From positions 310,001 through 374,000 of the forward strand of contig NZ_JAVJQO010000008.1 in the NCBI RefSeq assembly GCF_040218225.1: a stretch of 64,000 bases of DNA, in the 5' to 3' direction. Below are positions 1 to 10,545 of this stretch, piece after piece. The notes under the pieces were generated by a model, which had not been told where the DNA came from, made no database searches, and worked only from the letters and a program-made list of their open reading frames with translations. The stretch is from Gracilimonas sp. (GTDB lineage Bacteria > Bacteroidota > Rhodothermia > Balneolales > Balneolaceae). A program made the translations under genes and the position numbers. Position 1 is the first letter of the stretch, and every line of letters begins with the position of its first letter.

Positions 1-5
1 TTGTA

Positions 6-1202
6 ATGATTGCATTGATAGCAGGTTCAGTATCTGTTACTGCTCAAACATCTGACTATCAGGTAAAAAAGAACTTTGAAGAGCGTTATGCGGAACTTAA
101 GACATCAATATCGGAAGCGATGACCGTGAAAGAGATTGATAGTTTGCGTACCGAGATTAAAGATTTCGCTTACTATAATGAAGACCATGAAGCTTTGCTT
201 AATAATGCTTTGTATCCGGAAACTTATGAAAGCAGTATCGATGAACTTGAACAAAGAGCACGAGCTGCAGAACACAAATTGCTGATTATTGAGAATCAAA
301 ACGAGAAGCTAACCCAGCTTTCTACTGAGCTCTCTAGTTATAAGTCAGAAATTGCAAATTTAAATGAGCGTACCGATTCACTTAGAAATGCAATTTTAGC
401 TTCTGAAAAGAGTGAAAGTAATCTTTCCAACCTTGTCCAAAGATATCGCAAAAGTATGGAGGAGCGTGATGAATTCGTACTTAATATGATCGATTCTCTT
501 TTTATCACCTATAAAGATATGCAGGGTGAAGCGTTGGCTGAATTTACCGAAGAGAATGGCCCAAGAGCTTTACAGGAAGAGGATAATCCGTTACACGTTA
601 TAGAATCTGTGATCGAAGAGAATATTCAGATTCTGAAATCTGATGATGGTTCTTTGCAAACGGAAGATTATCTGCGAATGTATGTCGTACAGAATCGCTT
701 TTCAGAAGTGTGGAACCAAATTGGAGACGACCTCACTCGTATTTATGCAGGTAATAAAGCCAATGAATGGGAGAACAGTATAGAGAATAAACTGGGTGAC
801 TGGAAAGCCAGCGCATCAAAAAATATGTGGGCTTCCATGGATAGCTATCTCGAGAAAAACAATGTTGACCTCGGTGCTTTTGATAGTAACGAAAGTTTCT
901 ACAATTCTATCGAGCAATTTGTTACCAAGGCAACAGATGCCAGCCGTGAGAAAGTTATTACTGATGAAAACTATGCTGATTTTCAGGCTTTTTATGATTT
1001 CTGGAATGGGAAAATCAAAAAAGACTGGGGCAAATTTGTGCAGCAAGGAGAAGTACTCACAATGACTCAAATTTCAACCATTGACACTGAAATTATGACC
1101 TGGAGAGATGAGGCCAAGCCAAAGTCATTCCTTATTCCAATTCTATTTGGATTAAGCCTGTTAACCATAGTAGGTCTTATAATCGTATTAGCAAGAAAGT
1201 AA
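6..1202 (+). CDS. Exported coiled-coil protein with C-terminal membrane anchor (5' end may lie outside window)
   Basis: No recognised family. The first residues look like the second half of a signal peptide ending near VTAQ. The reading frame is still open upstream to the window edge, so the true start may lie outside. Residues about 75-160 are rich in Glu, Lys, Leu and Ser with heptad spacing and read as a coiled coil. A hydrophobic segment near residues 373-395 (FLIPILFGLSLLTIVGLIIV) followed by ARK looks like a membrane anchor. I infer a periplasm-facing, C-terminally anchored structural or scaffolding protein. A strong hairpin terminator follows directly, so it is the last gene of its transcript. 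Confidence 0.7.
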   Translation: MIALIAGSVSVTAQTSDYQVKKNFEERYAELKTSISEAMTVKEIDSLRTEIKDFAYYNEDHEALLNNALYPETYESSIDELEQRARAAEHKLLIIENQNEKLTQLSTELSSYKSEIANLNERTDSLRNAILASEKSESNLSNLVQRYRKSMEERDEFVLNMIDSLFITYKDMQGEALAEFTEENGPRALQEEDNPLHVIESVIEENIQILKSDDGSLQTEDYLRMYVVQNRFSEVWNQIGDDLTRIYAGNKANEWENSIENKLGDWKASASKNMWASMDSYLEKNNVDLGAFDSNESFYNSIEQFVTKATDASREKVITDENYADFQAFYDFWNGKIKKDWGKFVQQGEVLTMTQISTIDTEIMTWRDEAKPKSFLIPILFGLSLLTIVGLIIVLARK

Positions 1203-1225
1203 TACCCCAAATATTACTAACTGTC

Positions 1226-1257
1226 AAAAAAGGTCGGCCGGGAGGTCGGCCTTTTTT
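1226..1257 (+). terminator. Intrinsic terminator after the coiled-coil protein gene
   Basis: Six A, then GGTCGGCC, a GGGA loop, GGTCGGCC and six T. Allowing G-U pairs, the two arms form a continuous 14-bp stem with a U-tract, a textbook intrinsic terminator 24 bases after the stop codon. The A-tract on the other side means it could work in both directions. Confidence 0.85.
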
Positions 1258-1325
1258 ATTATCAAAAAGAAACTAAATTAAACAGACAACCGTATGGCCT
1301 CACAACTTTTAATCTTGCATGACAT

Positions 1326-1841
1326 ATGAAACGACTCTTATTAATTTCCGGTGTTCTTTTAATATCCTTAACCGCTTTTGCTCAGTCAGCAGAAGAACCA
1401 GTCTCAGAAACAACCTTGATATTTGTTCGTCATGCAGAGAAAGTAGATGATGGTACACGAGATCCATCCTTAAGTGAGCAGGGAAAAACCCGGGCTGTGC
1501 GACTAGCTGACATTATGCTTAAAGAATATAATGTATCAGCTATTTATAGCACACCATATAAGAGAACCAAAGAGACCGCATCTCCAATAGCAGATAGTTT
1601 AGGCATTGTAATCCAGGAATACGGATTGAATGATCCAAAGGGATTGGTTCAGTCTATCATATCCTCGAATAAAGCTTCTACAGCTCTGATTGTGGGTCAC
1701 TCCAACACAACACCACTCTTGGTTAATATATCACTGGGAGAACAACGATTTGAGCAACTCGATGAAAAAGCCTATGGAGATATTTTTATAGTAACCATTG
1801 GTGAGAATCAGCCCCCTAAGGTGGAAAAAAGAAATTATTAA
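1326..1841 (+). CDS. Secreted histidine phosphatase superfamily protein (SixA/phosphoglycerate mutase-like)
   Basis: A signal peptide (about residues 1-19, ending in AFAQ) precedes a histidine phosphatase domain. The RHAEK motif carrying the phospho-accepting His lies near residues 35-39, and the second catalytic His is in VGHSNTTP near residue 125. At 171 aa it is a minimal branch-1 domain like SixA rather than a full phosphoglycerate mutase. The signal peptide puts it in the periplasm or outside, so a phosphomonoesterase or phosphoprotein phosphatase role is inferred; the substrate is unknown. Its stop codon overlaps that of the convergent VWA-like gene by 4 bases. Confidence 0.88.
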   Translation: MKRLLLISGVLLISLTAFAQSAEEPVSETTLIFVRHAEKVDDGTRDPSLSEQGKTRAVRLADIMLKEYNVSAIYSTPYKRTKETASPIADSLGIVIQEYGLNDPKGLVQSIISSNKASTALIVGHSNTTPLLVNISLGEQRFEQLDEKAYGDIFIVTIGENQPPKVEKRNY

Positions 1842-3934
1842 GGAAGAGAATAATATTTCCTGAGCAGCCATTCACTTCCCAATAAAAGCAATACAAGGGC
1901 AAACCAATAAAAAGAGCGCACTGGAAAAGAATATTTCTCTATCGTCTGTGTACTTGATTGCAGTACATTAGCAGTTTTGAGGCTGTCCCAAAGAGATTCT
2001 GCATTTTGATAAGTAAAAAAGCTACCGCCAGAATTGGTTGAAATAGATTTTAATAAAGCATCATCGCGAATTGTGTTGGTAAGTTCTGAGCTGGAATTGG
2101 ATATCAGAAACTCTCCAGACTTTGTTTCAATCTCTCTTTCTCCTTTTCGTGCCGCAGCCTGATAGCTATATAAACCTTCAGACAGGCGAGGCAGGGTAAG
2201 AGTATAATTTCCATTTCCCACATTCTCCATGTTGAATGACCGGGGACTTCCTTCATCAGAGCTAACCTCGACTTCAATAATTCCATCACTTTCCGGATCC
2301 CCGCGTTCGTTTCTAAGACTGGCATTGATGATAGGAGCCTCAGCTGTACTGAATGTTTTTTTAGCCGGAGAAATACGAAGCTTTCTGTTGTCAGGGTCGC
2401 TTGCAGTCCATGAAACTAAATTCGCTATAAAAGTACCTGCATATTCCCGTTCAAGAGGATTAGAACTTTGAATCCATTTATACCAACCCCAGGGTAGTAC
2501 ATGAGAGCGTCTTAAGTTTCCCTGTTCTATAATAGCAACAGCAGGCGATTCCGTGTTTATTCCATCATAATTTATTGAGTATAGAGTCGTACTCTGTAAA
2601 TCGGAAAGCTGGCTTCTTAATCCTGAATACAAAGGAGGTACTTCGTTTAAATTAACTTCAGGTAATTCTAAAATAGGTTGTTGATCCTGTTCTAATAACT
2701 GATTCAGACGTACTGGTGCAACACGGTTTGCCTGAGTATTAATAAGTTCGAGGGTTCCCAGTTCATTAAAACCTATACCTGAACGACTACCCAACTCAAA
2801 AAATATAGTCGGTGTATCAACAATTGGGTTCAGAAAACTGAAATCCTGTACAGAACCAGGCATCCCATGCACGATAATCAGGTTAAACTCATTCTCATCT
2901 GGTAATTCTTCCACAAAACGATTTCCACCTAGCCATGTCAGCGTTGTTAAGTCGTTGTTTTCGTCTTCCCGGATAATTGAACGAATCGATTTAACATCAG
3001 GATGAATTTGAAAAGCAACATGCAGAATCTTCACTTTGCTATCCAATATATCTATAGAAAAAAGCCGGGAATTGTTTGAATTGGTCCATTCATCAGGAAG
3101 AGGCGTAGCCTGTATCTCAAATTGCTTAAGACCTTCTTCAGTAAGCTCAAGCTCAAACTGTGCTTTTTTTACCTGATTATCTGTATCGAATGTAATCTGT
3201 TGCTGTTGAAGCACTTCTTCATTAGCTATGAGAGATACATTAACGTTATTACTAGCAAACCCGGATTGTGAGATCTCAGCTTCAATGATATGGTTGGTGT
3301 TTGTATACCCGGTTGTATTTGTAAGGACGTTTGAGATTGAAACATCTTTTACACGTGAAGTATCTCCAACTGCTATCGTGTATAATGGAATAGAAGAGTT
3401 AGAAGCGTTTATGGAAGGGTTTCGTCCAAAAGTAATGATTCCATCAGAAATTATGATTGCAGCCTGCACCTGTTCTTCCATTTCAAGAATTGATTTAACA
3501 GGTTCTGCAAGGTTGGTTTGAGATTCAACTGCATTTAAAGAATCAGGTATGAATTCAGAAATGGACTCTCCGATAGAATAAAACCTGAACTCTGCCTCAC
3601 TAATAGAGTTAAAATTCAGGGAGTTCAGAAGCCGGATATAAGAATCAAGTCCTTCATAATCTCCCTTTGAAATGTCGATGCTCTCTGAATTATCGAGAAA
3701 GACAGCTATTGTTGGTTTTAGATCAACGGTGCGGGAGGAGTAGAAATAGGGATTTAGTAAAAGTAATAAAACGACAACCAGAGCGGAGCTCCTTAGAGCT
3801 ACAAGCGTCCATTTACCGAATGAAGGAATGCTGCTAAACTTTCGATACGAAGCCCATGATAGTGCCAGTAATCCAATAATAAGTATGATTATTATTGCTG
3901 GCGGAAGTATGTGCTGAAAACCCTGGAAATCCAC
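1838..3934 (-). CDS. VWA-like membrane protein, partner of the MoxR ATPase
   Basis: Two hydrophobic segments sit at the N-terminus (residues about 10-27 and 42-62), followed by a von Willebrand A-like region that starts with IAVFLDNSES. This provides a DxSxS MIDAS-like metal site. A third hydrophobic segment near residues 673-690 anchors the C-terminus, so most of the 698 aa lies in the periplasm. The gene follows the MoxR ATPase by 21 bases on the same strand. MoxR/VWA pairs are known to act together in folding or metal-insertion tasks; that assignment here is inference. The DUF58 partner commonly found in such operons is absent. Confidence 0.82.
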   Translation of the reverse strand: MDFQGFQHILPPAIIIILIIGLLALSWASYRKFSSIPSFGKWTLVALRSSALVVVLLLLLNPYFYSSRTVDLKPTIAVFLDNSESIDISKGDYEGLDSYIRLLNSLNFNSISEAEFRFYSIGESISEFIPDSLNAVESQTNLAEPVKSILEMEEQVQAAIIISDGIITFGRNPSINASNSSIPLYTIAVGDTSRVKDVSISNVLTNTTGYTNTNHIIEAEISQSGFASNNVNVSLIANEEVLQQQQITFDTDNQVKKAQFELELTEEGLKQFEIQATPLPDEWTNSNNSRLFSIDILDSKVKILHVAFQIHPDVKSIRSIIREDENNDLTTLTWLGGNRFVEELPDENEFNLIIVHGMPGSVQDFSFLNPIVDTPTIFFELGSRSGIGFNELGTLELINTQANRVAPVRLNQLLEQDQQPILELPEVNLNEVPPLYSGLRSQLSDLQSTTLYSINYDGINTESPAVAIIEQGNLRRSHVLPWGWYKWIQSSNPLEREYAGTFIANLVSWTASDPDNRKLRISPAKKTFSTAEAPIINASLRNERGDPESDGIIEVEVSSDEGSPRSFNMENVGNGNYTLTLPRLSEGLYSYQAAARKGEREIETKSGEFLISNSSSELTNTIRDDALLKSISTNSGGSFFTYQNAESLWDSLKTANVLQSSTQTIEKYSFPVRSFYWFALVLLLLGSEWLLRKYYSLP

Positions 3935-3955
3935 ATTAGTCCCTCATTTATGATT

Positions 3956-4948
3956 TCAGGATTGTTCTGTAAGCATATTAATCAACTTAACCGTAGTATA
4001 ACCCTCAGCTTCAGCAGCATAATTATTGACAATACGATGTCGCAAAACGGGAATGGCCAGGGTTTTAATATCTTCTTCGGTCACATGGTAACGCCCCTGA
4101 GAAAGTGCGCGGGCTTTCCCTCCTAAAATAAGGTATTGAGAGGCTCTTGGGCCTGCTCCCCAGCTCATGTACTTATTTACGAAATCCGGAGCCATGTCGG
4201 TGTTTGGACGAGTTTTAGAGACCAATTCAACGGCATAGTCAAGCACATTATCGGGTACGGGGACTTCGCGCACCAAAGACTGCAATTCTTTGATTTTCTC
4301 TTTAGTAACCAAGGCCTCAATATTAATATCCTGATGAGCTGTTGTCTTACTCACAATTTCCTTTTCCTCTTCAAGGGTAGGGTAATCAACCCAAATATTG
4401 AACATAAAACGGTCAAGTTGAGCTTCAGGAAGGGGATAAGTTCCTTCCTGTTCAATAGGATTCTGCGTTGCCAGCACAAAGAAAGGAGTATCTAAATTAT
4501 AAGTCTTCCCACCCGTTGTAACATGATACTCCTGCATACCTTCTAATAAAGCAGCCTGTGTTTTCGGTGGGGTGCGATTAATTTCATCAGCAAGAACAAT
4601 ATTGGCAAAAACAGGTCCTTTAATAAAGGTGAACTCTTTACGGCCCGAATCTTTATTCTCTTCAATTACCTCCGTTCCGGTAATATCACCAGGCATAAGG
4701 TCTGGGGTAAATTGAATACGATTAAATGTAAGATTCAATGACTCAGCTAACGTTCTGATCAGCAATGTTTTAGCTAATCCGGGAACACCAATTAAAACGC
4801 AGTGACCTCTTGAAAAAAGACTAATCAACAGAAGATTAATTATATCTTCCTGCCCAATTACAGCTTTATGTATCTCTTTTTTTATCTGATGAAAAACCTC
4901 ATGGAATTCATCCGCTAACTTCACCGGATCTTTTACATCAGTACTCAT
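3956..4948 (-). CDS. MoxR family AAA+ ATPase
   Basis: A cytosolic AAA+ ATPase of usual MoxR length (330 aa). Walker A is GVPGLAKT near residues 58-65, Walker B is VLADEINR near 117-124, and the sensor-1 stretch LATQNPIEQEGTYPLPEAQL is the family hallmark. MoxR proteins act as chaperones, often with a VWA-domain partner, and such a gene follows immediately. The start codon overlaps the end of the upstream surA-like gene by 4 bases. This suggests translational coupling and a link between this ATPase and envelope protein folding. Confidence 0.95.
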   Translation of the reverse strand: MSTDVKDPVKLADEFHEVFHQIKKEIHKAVIGQEDIINLLLISLFSRGHCVLIGVPGLAKTLLIRTLAESLNLTFNRIQFTPDLMPGDITGTEVIEENKDSGRKEFTFIKGPVFANIVLADEINRTPPKTQAALLEGMQEYHVTTGGKTYNLDTPFFVLATQNPIEQEGTYPLPEAQLDRFMFNIWVDYPTLEEEKEIVSKTTAHQDINIEALVTKEKIKELQSLVREVPVPDNVLDYAVELVSKTRPNTDMAPDFVNKYMSWGAGPRASQYLILGGKARALSQGRYHVTEEDIKTLAIPVLRHRIVNNYAAEAEGYTTVKLINMLTEQS

Positions 4949-6318
4949 AAACTATTCTCCATTTGAGGCACATCAATCTTGTATTCAACATAAATATCTT
5001 CCCGCAAATCTCGCATCCATTTCTGCATTATTCGAATTTGTTTTTGCTGCAAAGCTATACTTTTTATGCGCTCATAGTCTTGTTTAAGGTTCGCTATATG
5101 TTCAGGAATTTGCCGATCTAAACGTACAATTCTGTACGCCTTCTTATTCTGGCTTTGAAGGTTGAATGATTTAGGCTCAGAAATATAACCTTCCTCATCC
5201 ATCAACAATACGACCCTGTACATAGCAGGATCTAAACGGTTCAGGGGTATCAGGCGTTCACCACTCTGAGGATCAAATATTTTACCCCCAAGATTAGATG
5301 TAGAAGGGTCTTCGCTTAACTTGCGGGCAACTTCGGAAAATTTTACATCCTCATTCGCCATAATGCTGTCTCGAATTGCATTCAGACGATTGACAGCAAA
5401 TTCTTCATCAAGCTCATCGGAATCTACTGAAATTAAAATATGATTGGTTTCTATCTGATCACCCATTCTGCGGTTAAGACGAATAACGTGATACCCAAAT
5501 TGCGTCTCAACAACTTTAGAAATACCTCCGGGTTGCAGGGCAGAAGCTGCTGCTGAGTATTCAGAAACTAACTCATCAAGCCCCATAAGTGGTAATAGTC
5601 CGCCTCTTTGAGCCGATCCCCGGTCATCACTATGCCGACGTGCTAATTCTTCAATCGACTTTCCATGTGTTACGATAGAATCCCGAAGCTGCTGCGCAAA
5701 TTTAAAAGCCTGTTGTTCTGCATCACCTTTAGCGGGAGGGATGATGACAATTTGAGACAGAGCAACCTGCTCAGGGATGGTTGGAAGAGAATCTTTAGGA
5801 ATGCTTTCGAAAAACTCATTTACCTCCGGCCGGGTTATTGAAATAGACTGCATTTTTTGTTGCTGAACCTTACTGGTAATCATCTGTTCCCTGAAATCAG
5901 ATCGAAAGTCGGCCTTTAGCTGTAGCAAAGATTTTCCAAATGCTTGTTCAAGAGCTTGTTCACTTCCTGCTTGTCCTATAAGCTGCTGAATTCGCTGGTC
6001 CATTCTAAGTTCTACTTCTTCTTCAGACACTGTAATAGAGTCAATCTGGGCTTTTTCAAGAAGTACATAATTATCAATAGCTGACTCTAGAAAGTTAAAC
6101 CATAGTTCGCGGCTGAATTGAACGGGTTGTCCCTGTTGTTGAACTCTGGACTGACGTATGTAGTCAGCGACACTTTGGTCGATTTCAGACTTTAGAATAA
6201 TATTATCATTTACATGAGCGACAATCTGATCTGCAAGCTGACGCTGCTGAGCCTGAGTATTAAATGTGAAAATTAAAGCTAGAAAAAGAAGGGGTATAAA
6301 AACGTATTTATTCTTCAT
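4945..6318 (-). CDS. surA: SurA-like periplasmic peptidyl-prolyl isomerase
   Basis: Signal peptide (residues 1-23, ending TQAQ), then a SurA N-terminal chaperone region with the early motif IVAHVNDNIILKSEID, then two parvulin (PpiC) rotamase domains at about 180-285 and 290-400. The typical parvulin blocks ARRHSDDRGSAQRGG and QFGYHVIRL are visible. The 457 aa and two-domain layout match SurA, which escorts unfolded outer-membrane proteins across the periplasm. It overlaps its neighbours on both sides by 4 bases. It is third in a row of PpiC proteins and is the one most like true SurA. Confidence 0.92.
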   Translation of the reverse strand: MKNKYVFIPLLFLALIFTFNTQAQQRQLADQIVAHVNDNIILKSEIDQSVADYIRQSRVQQQGQPVQFSRELWFNFLESAIDNYVLLEKAQIDSITVSEEEVELRMDQRIQQLIGQAGSEQALEQAFGKSLLQLKADFRSDFREQMITSKVQQQKMQSISITRPEVNEFFESIPKDSLPTIPEQVALSQIVIIPPAKGDAEQQAFKFAQQLRDSIVTHGKSIEELARRHSDDRGSAQRGGLLPLMGLDELVSEYSAAASALQPGGISKVVETQFGYHVIRLNRRMGDQIETNHILISVDSDELDEEFAVNRLNAIRDSIMANEDVKFSEVARKLSEDPSTSNLGGKIFDPQSGERLIPLNRLDPAMYRVVLLMDEEGYISEPKSFNLQSQNKKAYRIVRLDRQIPEHIANLKQDYERIKSIALQQKQIRIMQKWMRDLREDIYVEYKIDVPQMENSL

Positions 6319-7232
6319 TGATTAATTTGGTTCAGTGAAACAGTAGAGTCGTCCACTGCTGTATTCGTTTCGTTTATAACGCTATGAATTTTAATTTCAT
6401 TATTTGCCTGTCCCTGAAGATAAAGATTCTTTACATATGTGTTGAACGCTCTTTTTCGTTTCTCCAAAGTCAGCCATTCTTTGATCTGGCCGATTAACCA
6501 ATCTAAATCGGGGTGATCGCCCTGGGGGCGCTCATCTAATAATTGCACAAAATGATATTCACTCCCAGATCGATAGGTGGGAGATATTTCTGAAGGGCCA
6601 ATGATATTTAAATACCGGTTTAGCATAGTAATATCGCCACCAGCAATGGAAATAGGCCAGAAACGTTCGGATTCTCTGATCTTCAGGTCTGCATGTTTTG
6701 AGTATTGTTTAGCTACGGTTTCCCACTCAATTCCTCGCATAAGGTCTCTTTTTGCCTGTTCTGCACCGTTGTTGCTGCTCGCTATTAGATGGCGATAGCG
6801 TACATATCGTTCGTCAAGTGTAAACTTATCCTTATTCTGCTGGTAATAATTTCGGGCTTCTTGTTCGCTGACATCTATATCACCTTCAAATTCAGTGATG
6901 ATGTAATCCTGAACAGCCTGAAGAATGTATTCTTCACGAATTCGCTGTAATTTTTCTTGAACTCCTTTGCGTTGAGTAAAGTTTAATCGTTCGGCTTCTT
7001 GCAGAATTACCTGTCTGCGCACCCAGTTATCCCTATAATTCAAATAAGCAGAAGTGCTGTCTGATTGAAAAATATGAGTAGGAATTTCAGCTTTTGCTGC
7101 TGCTTTTGTTAACTGCTGACTTCCAACTTCAGCTAAAATTACTGGTTGCGTGCTGTTATCTTTTTGACACGATGATATCAGCAGTAAAAGGGTAGACAAA
7201 AGTAAAATATACCAAGACCGAGGTATTGCCAT
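6315..7232 (-). CDS. PpiC-type peptidyl-prolyl isomerase lipoprotein
   Basis: A lipoprotein signal peptide with lipobox LISSC (Cys near residue 22) is followed by an N-terminal helical region and one divergent parvulin-like region around residues 130-250. Few of the canonical rotamase residues can be picked out (YRHLIAS, AKQYSKHADLK), so chaperone activity is more certain than isomerase activity. It lies 4 bases after the preceding PpiC gene and overlaps the surA-like gene by 4 bases. I infer a membrane-tethered periplasmic chaperone working with its two neighbours on outer-membrane proteins. Confidence 0.85.
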   Translation of the reverse strand: MAIPRSWYILLLSTLLLLISSCQKDNSTQPVILAEVGSQQLTKAAAKAEIPTHIFQSDSTSAYLNYRDNWVRRQVILQEAERLNFTQRKGVQEKLQRIREEYILQAVQDYIITEFEGDIDVSEQEARNYYQQNKDKFTLDERYVRYRHLIASSNNGAEQAKRDLMRGIEWETVAKQYSKHADLKIRESERFWPISIAGGDITMLNRYLNIIGPSEISPTYRSGSEYHFVQLLDERPQGDHPDLDWLIGQIKEWLTLEKRKRAFNTYVKNLYLQGQANNEIKIHSVINETNTAVDDSTVSLNQINQ

Positions 7233-7236
7233 CAGA

Positions 7237-9174
7237 TTATGCGTCTTTCTTATAAGCTTTTTGAAGCTTCTTAACGTGAACTCTCACATTATATTTGTCG
7301 CGGAGTTCCTGCAGCCATTCTTTCTCACGCTGCGGCTGGAACTCTGCCAAAATGCGATTAAATGCCTCATCAAAAGTCATATTCCGTGCAGGAAGCCTGT
7401 CTTGTAACCAAAACATCCCGCGTATACTGTTATACTCGAATGTGTCAGAGAAGCTTTCTTCATTCATTCCTGCCAGCTTATCGAATGGCTCCTGAACAAA
7501 AACGGTAGTAGAGTCAACCGAAACCCCCAGCTTATCAACCTTGGACTTAACACTATCCGGAGAGCCGCCATTAGTAATAAAGGTTTTGGCTTTCATCAGG
7601 ATTGAATCGTGTCTTGCTGTGAACAAGTAATAGAAGGGACGCTCAGGATATTGATACTTGTCCAGATTATCCTCATACATTGAATGCAAACGTGAGCTAT
7701 CTACAGTGGCTGCACTCCAAACATTTTGTTCATTGATGTTATATACCACCAGGCCATTAAGATAACTTTCTGATTGTTGCTCAAATTCAGGGAATTTTTT
7801 CAGGGTGAGTGGAATAATGTTATCGTCAACTACTTTTTGAGCATATTCATCCAACCAATTACTGCGATAATCTTTAGCCATACGGCTGCCATACTTATTT
7901 AGGATGAAGGTATGATATTCATCGGTGGTATAATCTTCACCATTAAACTCAAATACTGTTTCTCCAGCAAGGCCAGATGGACTAGAAAGAGAGGATATTT
8001 TTGAAGTGTCAAACTCAGTAATCCACTTTCTATATAGATCTTCTGATTCGGAAATTTTTTCAGCATCAAATTCTTTCTGTAGAAATTCAATGACAAATTG
8101 ATTGCTTTCCTCGTAGTAAGGAGTATTCCGTAATTGCTGCATCAGAACCTGATTTCGTTCTTCCTCAGAGTTATAGGTCTCAACTGAATCTATCTTAAAT
8201 ATATGATAGCCATAGTTAGTTTTAACCGGCTCAGAATAAGGTTCTGAAGGGTCCTGGTTAATTACCGCCTCAACAAAATCCATGGCAAAGTTTTGCCTGT
8301 AGCTTACCCAGCCAATTCGGCCATTTGTTCTTTTAGAGGCTCCATCTTCAGTAAATTCGTTAAGCACCTGATTCCATGGCCGGCCGTTTTCAAGAGCATC
8401 ATAAGCATTATGTATCTTATCATAGGCTGTAGAATCTCCGGTTCCGCGAACAAAAATATGGTTAACCAGACGCGCAGGGGTCAACTCCCGTTTGTCCTGA
8501 AGAAGGACTATGTGGTAACCAAACTGAGTTCTGAAAGGCTCAGAAATTTCACCTACTTCTAAATTATAGACTACTTCTTCAAATTCCTGAACAGTTCGCC
8601 CAACAGAGATCCATGGAATATCGCCACCCATGCTACGGCCACCTCGCACTGTTGAATACTTTTCATTGACTTCATCCAGAGGAATGCCATTTTTGATTTC
8701 TTCCTTTGCCTGATTCAATTTTGCAATTGCCTCGTTCGCTTGTTGTTCGGAGGCATCAGGTTCAACAGCAATTAAAATGTGATATGTTTTGAGCTCCAGT
8801 TCTGCTCTTTTTTTAAATTCACCGAAAGCTGCTGGTTTAATCTCATTTTCAAGCCAATATGCATAGGCGGCCTGAGTCACATATGACTTATGCTCTGCTA
8901 CTAATGCAGAATCTTCGAAATAGCCTTGTTCTTTAGCTGAGATTAACTTCGCTTTATAATCCAGATAAATAGGAAGGAAGCTTTCAAGATCTTCAAGGGT
9001 AGGTGTTTCAGAAGTACCGCTGCTGTAGTTTTTCTTAAGTTCAGCATATGTCACCTTTTGATTTCCGACTTCCCCAACAACGGTTTTATCGTTTTTTGAC
9101 TGCCCGATAACCAATGAAGGGACAATTAGTAAAAGAAATAAACTATAGAATGATCGATAAGTTATGTTCGCCAT
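7237..9174 (-). CDS. Periplasmic PpiC-type peptidyl-prolyl isomerase with two rotamase domains
   Basis: Signal peptide (residues about 1-24, ending VIGQ). Two parvulin domains follow. The first, about 125-235, has TYHILIAVE, YSTVRGGRSMGGDIPW and TQFGYHIVLLQDK. The second, about 235-340, ends in TNYGYHIFKID. A long C-terminal half of about 300 residues lacks a recognised domain and may bind clients. At 645 aa it is longer than SurA and resembles PrsA/PpiD-like foldases, but without the N-terminal membrane anchor of PpiD. It follows nupC by 42 bases. Confidence 0.9.
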   Translation of the reverse strand: MANITYRSFYSLFLLLIVPSLVIGQSKNDKTVVGEVGNQKVTYAELKKNYSSGTSETPTLEDLESFLPIYLDYKAKLISAKEQGYFEDSALVAEHKSYVTQAAYAYWLENEIKPAAFGEFKKRAELELKTYHILIAVEPDASEQQANEAIAKLNQAKEEIKNGIPLDEVNEKYSTVRGGRSMGGDIPWISVGRTVQEFEEVVYNLEVGEISEPFRTQFGYHIVLLQDKRELTPARLVNHIFVRGTGDSTAYDKIHNAYDALENGRPWNQVLNEFTEDGASKRTNGRIGWVSYRQNFAMDFVEAVINQDPSEPYSEPVKTNYGYHIFKIDSVETYNSEEERNQVLMQQLRNTPYYEESNQFVIEFLQKEFDAEKISESEDLYRKWITEFDTSKISSLSSPSGLAGETVFEFNGEDYTTDEYHTFILNKYGSRMAKDYRSNWLDEYAQKVVDDNIIPLTLKKFPEFEQQSESYLNGLVVYNINEQNVWSAATVDSSRLHSMYEDNLDKYQYPERPFYYLFTARHDSILMKAKTFITNGGSPDSVKSKVDKLGVSVDSTTVFVQEPFDKLAGMNEESFSDTFEYNSIRGMFWLQDRLPARNMTFDEAFNRILAEFQPQREKEWLQELRDKYNVRVHVKKLQKAYKKDA

Positions 9175-9216
9175 TGCGAATACTGATTTAGTTTTCTTGA
9201 TGATTTTTGGTTCTGT

Positions 9217-10545
9217 TTAAAAAAGCATGCCAGCAAATGTAGCCGTCATTAAGTTAGCTAAAGTTCCGGCAAAAACGGCTTTAATTCCAAATTTTGCCAA
9301 ATCTGATTTTCTGCTTGGTGCCAATCCTCCAATTCCACCAATTTGAATGGCTATAGAGGAGAGATTAGCGAACCCGCACAACGCAAATGTAGCCATTGCT
9401 ATTGTTTTAGGAGATAAAGTTGCTGCACTTACACCTTCTGCGAGTTTTAAGTAAGCTACGAACTCATTTAATACAATTTTGGTACCTAACAACGAGCCCA
9501 TATTAACTGCATCTGCCCAGGGAACGCCAATTAACCAGGCGATGGGGGCAAAGATCCAACCCAGCATCATCTCAATAGTCAGGCTTTCACCTAATAACCC
9601 GGTGATACCAGTGATATCACTTCCCCAGCCCAAAATGCCATTAAACATAGCCAATAATGCAATAAATGCTAACAACATTGCACCTACATTTAAAGCAAGG
9701 TGCAAACCCGTTCCGGCTCCTGATGCAGCAGCATCAATACCATTGGCATCCGTTTTCTCAACATTCATAGAGACGTCACCTTTTGTGACTGGTTCACCAT
9801 CCTCTGGAAATAAAATCTTAGCGATTACAAGAGCAGCAGGGGCGGCCATTAAACTAGCACCCAATAGTCGCTCTGCAAAAAGTTGTTGAGCTACCTGTAT
9901 TTCCAATCCATTAGCCTCAGCGAATGGGGCTCCGAGCATGGCTACATAAGCAGCCATCACACCACCAGCTATGGTAGCCATTCCACCGGTCATTACTACA
10001 AACAACTCAGACTTTGTCATTTTTTTAATGAATGGCTCAACTACCAATGGAGCTTCTGTTTGTCCAACAAAAATATTGGAAACCACCGATAAAGTTTCCG
10101 CACCAGAAGTTCCCAAAAGCTTTTGCATTCCTTTTGAAACCATCTTAACTATGAATTGCAAAATACCATAGTGGTAGAGAATTGCTGTCAGCGAAGCGAA
10201 GAAAACAATAGTAGGGAGAACCTGGAAAGCAAAAAACACGCCTAAACTATCTTCATACTCTGGGCCATGCCCTAATCTTCCAAAAATAAAAGAAGCTCCT
10301 TCTGTTGTATAATTAAGCACCACCACAAAAAAGCTGGCAATCTTCTGAAAAAGAATCATGGGCCAGCCAAGCGGCCCCCAAAAACCTGCCAGTACATCTG
10401 CTTTCAGAATAAAAATGGCAAGAATGAATTGGATTCCAATCCCAATACCAACCAATCTCCAGTTTATATTTTTTTTGCTATTGCTAAATATGAACGCAAG
10501 TCCAAGAAGACTTACAATTCCAATGATTCCGCGTATGATATCCAT
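9217..10545 (-). CDS. nupC: NupC-type concentrative nucleoside transporter
   Basis: A 442-aa inner-membrane protein with about ten hydrophobic segments and CNT family motifs: [12 protein letters not shown] near residues 163-174, and the C-terminal pair LNEFVAYL and [21 protein letters not shown] proteins import nucleosides with Na+ or H+. Its start overlaps the stop of the thymidine kinase gene by one base (TAATG), so uptake and phosphorylation of thymidine are coupled in one salvage unit. Confidence 0.94.
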   Translation of the reverse strand: MDIIRGIIGIVSLLGLAFIFSNSKKNINWRLVGIGIGIQFILAIFILKADVLAGFWGPLGWPMILFQKIASFFVVVLNYTTEGASFIFGRLGHGPEYEDSLGVFFAFQVLPTIVFFASLTAILYHYGILQFIVKMVSKGMQKLLGTSGAETLSVVSNIFVGQTEAPLVVEPFIKKMTKSELFVVMTGGMATIAGGVMAAYVAMLGAPFAEANGLEIQVAQQLFAERLLGASLMAAPAALVIAKILFPEDGEPVTKGDVSMNVEKTDANGIDAAASGAGTGLHLALNVGAMLLAFIALLAMFNGILGWGSDITGITGLLGESLTIEMMLGWIFAPIAWLIGVPWADAVNMGSLLGTKIVLNEFVAYLKLAEGVSAATLSPKTIAMATFALCGFANLSSIAIQIGGIGGLAPSRKSDLAKFGIKAVFAGTLANLMTATFAGMLF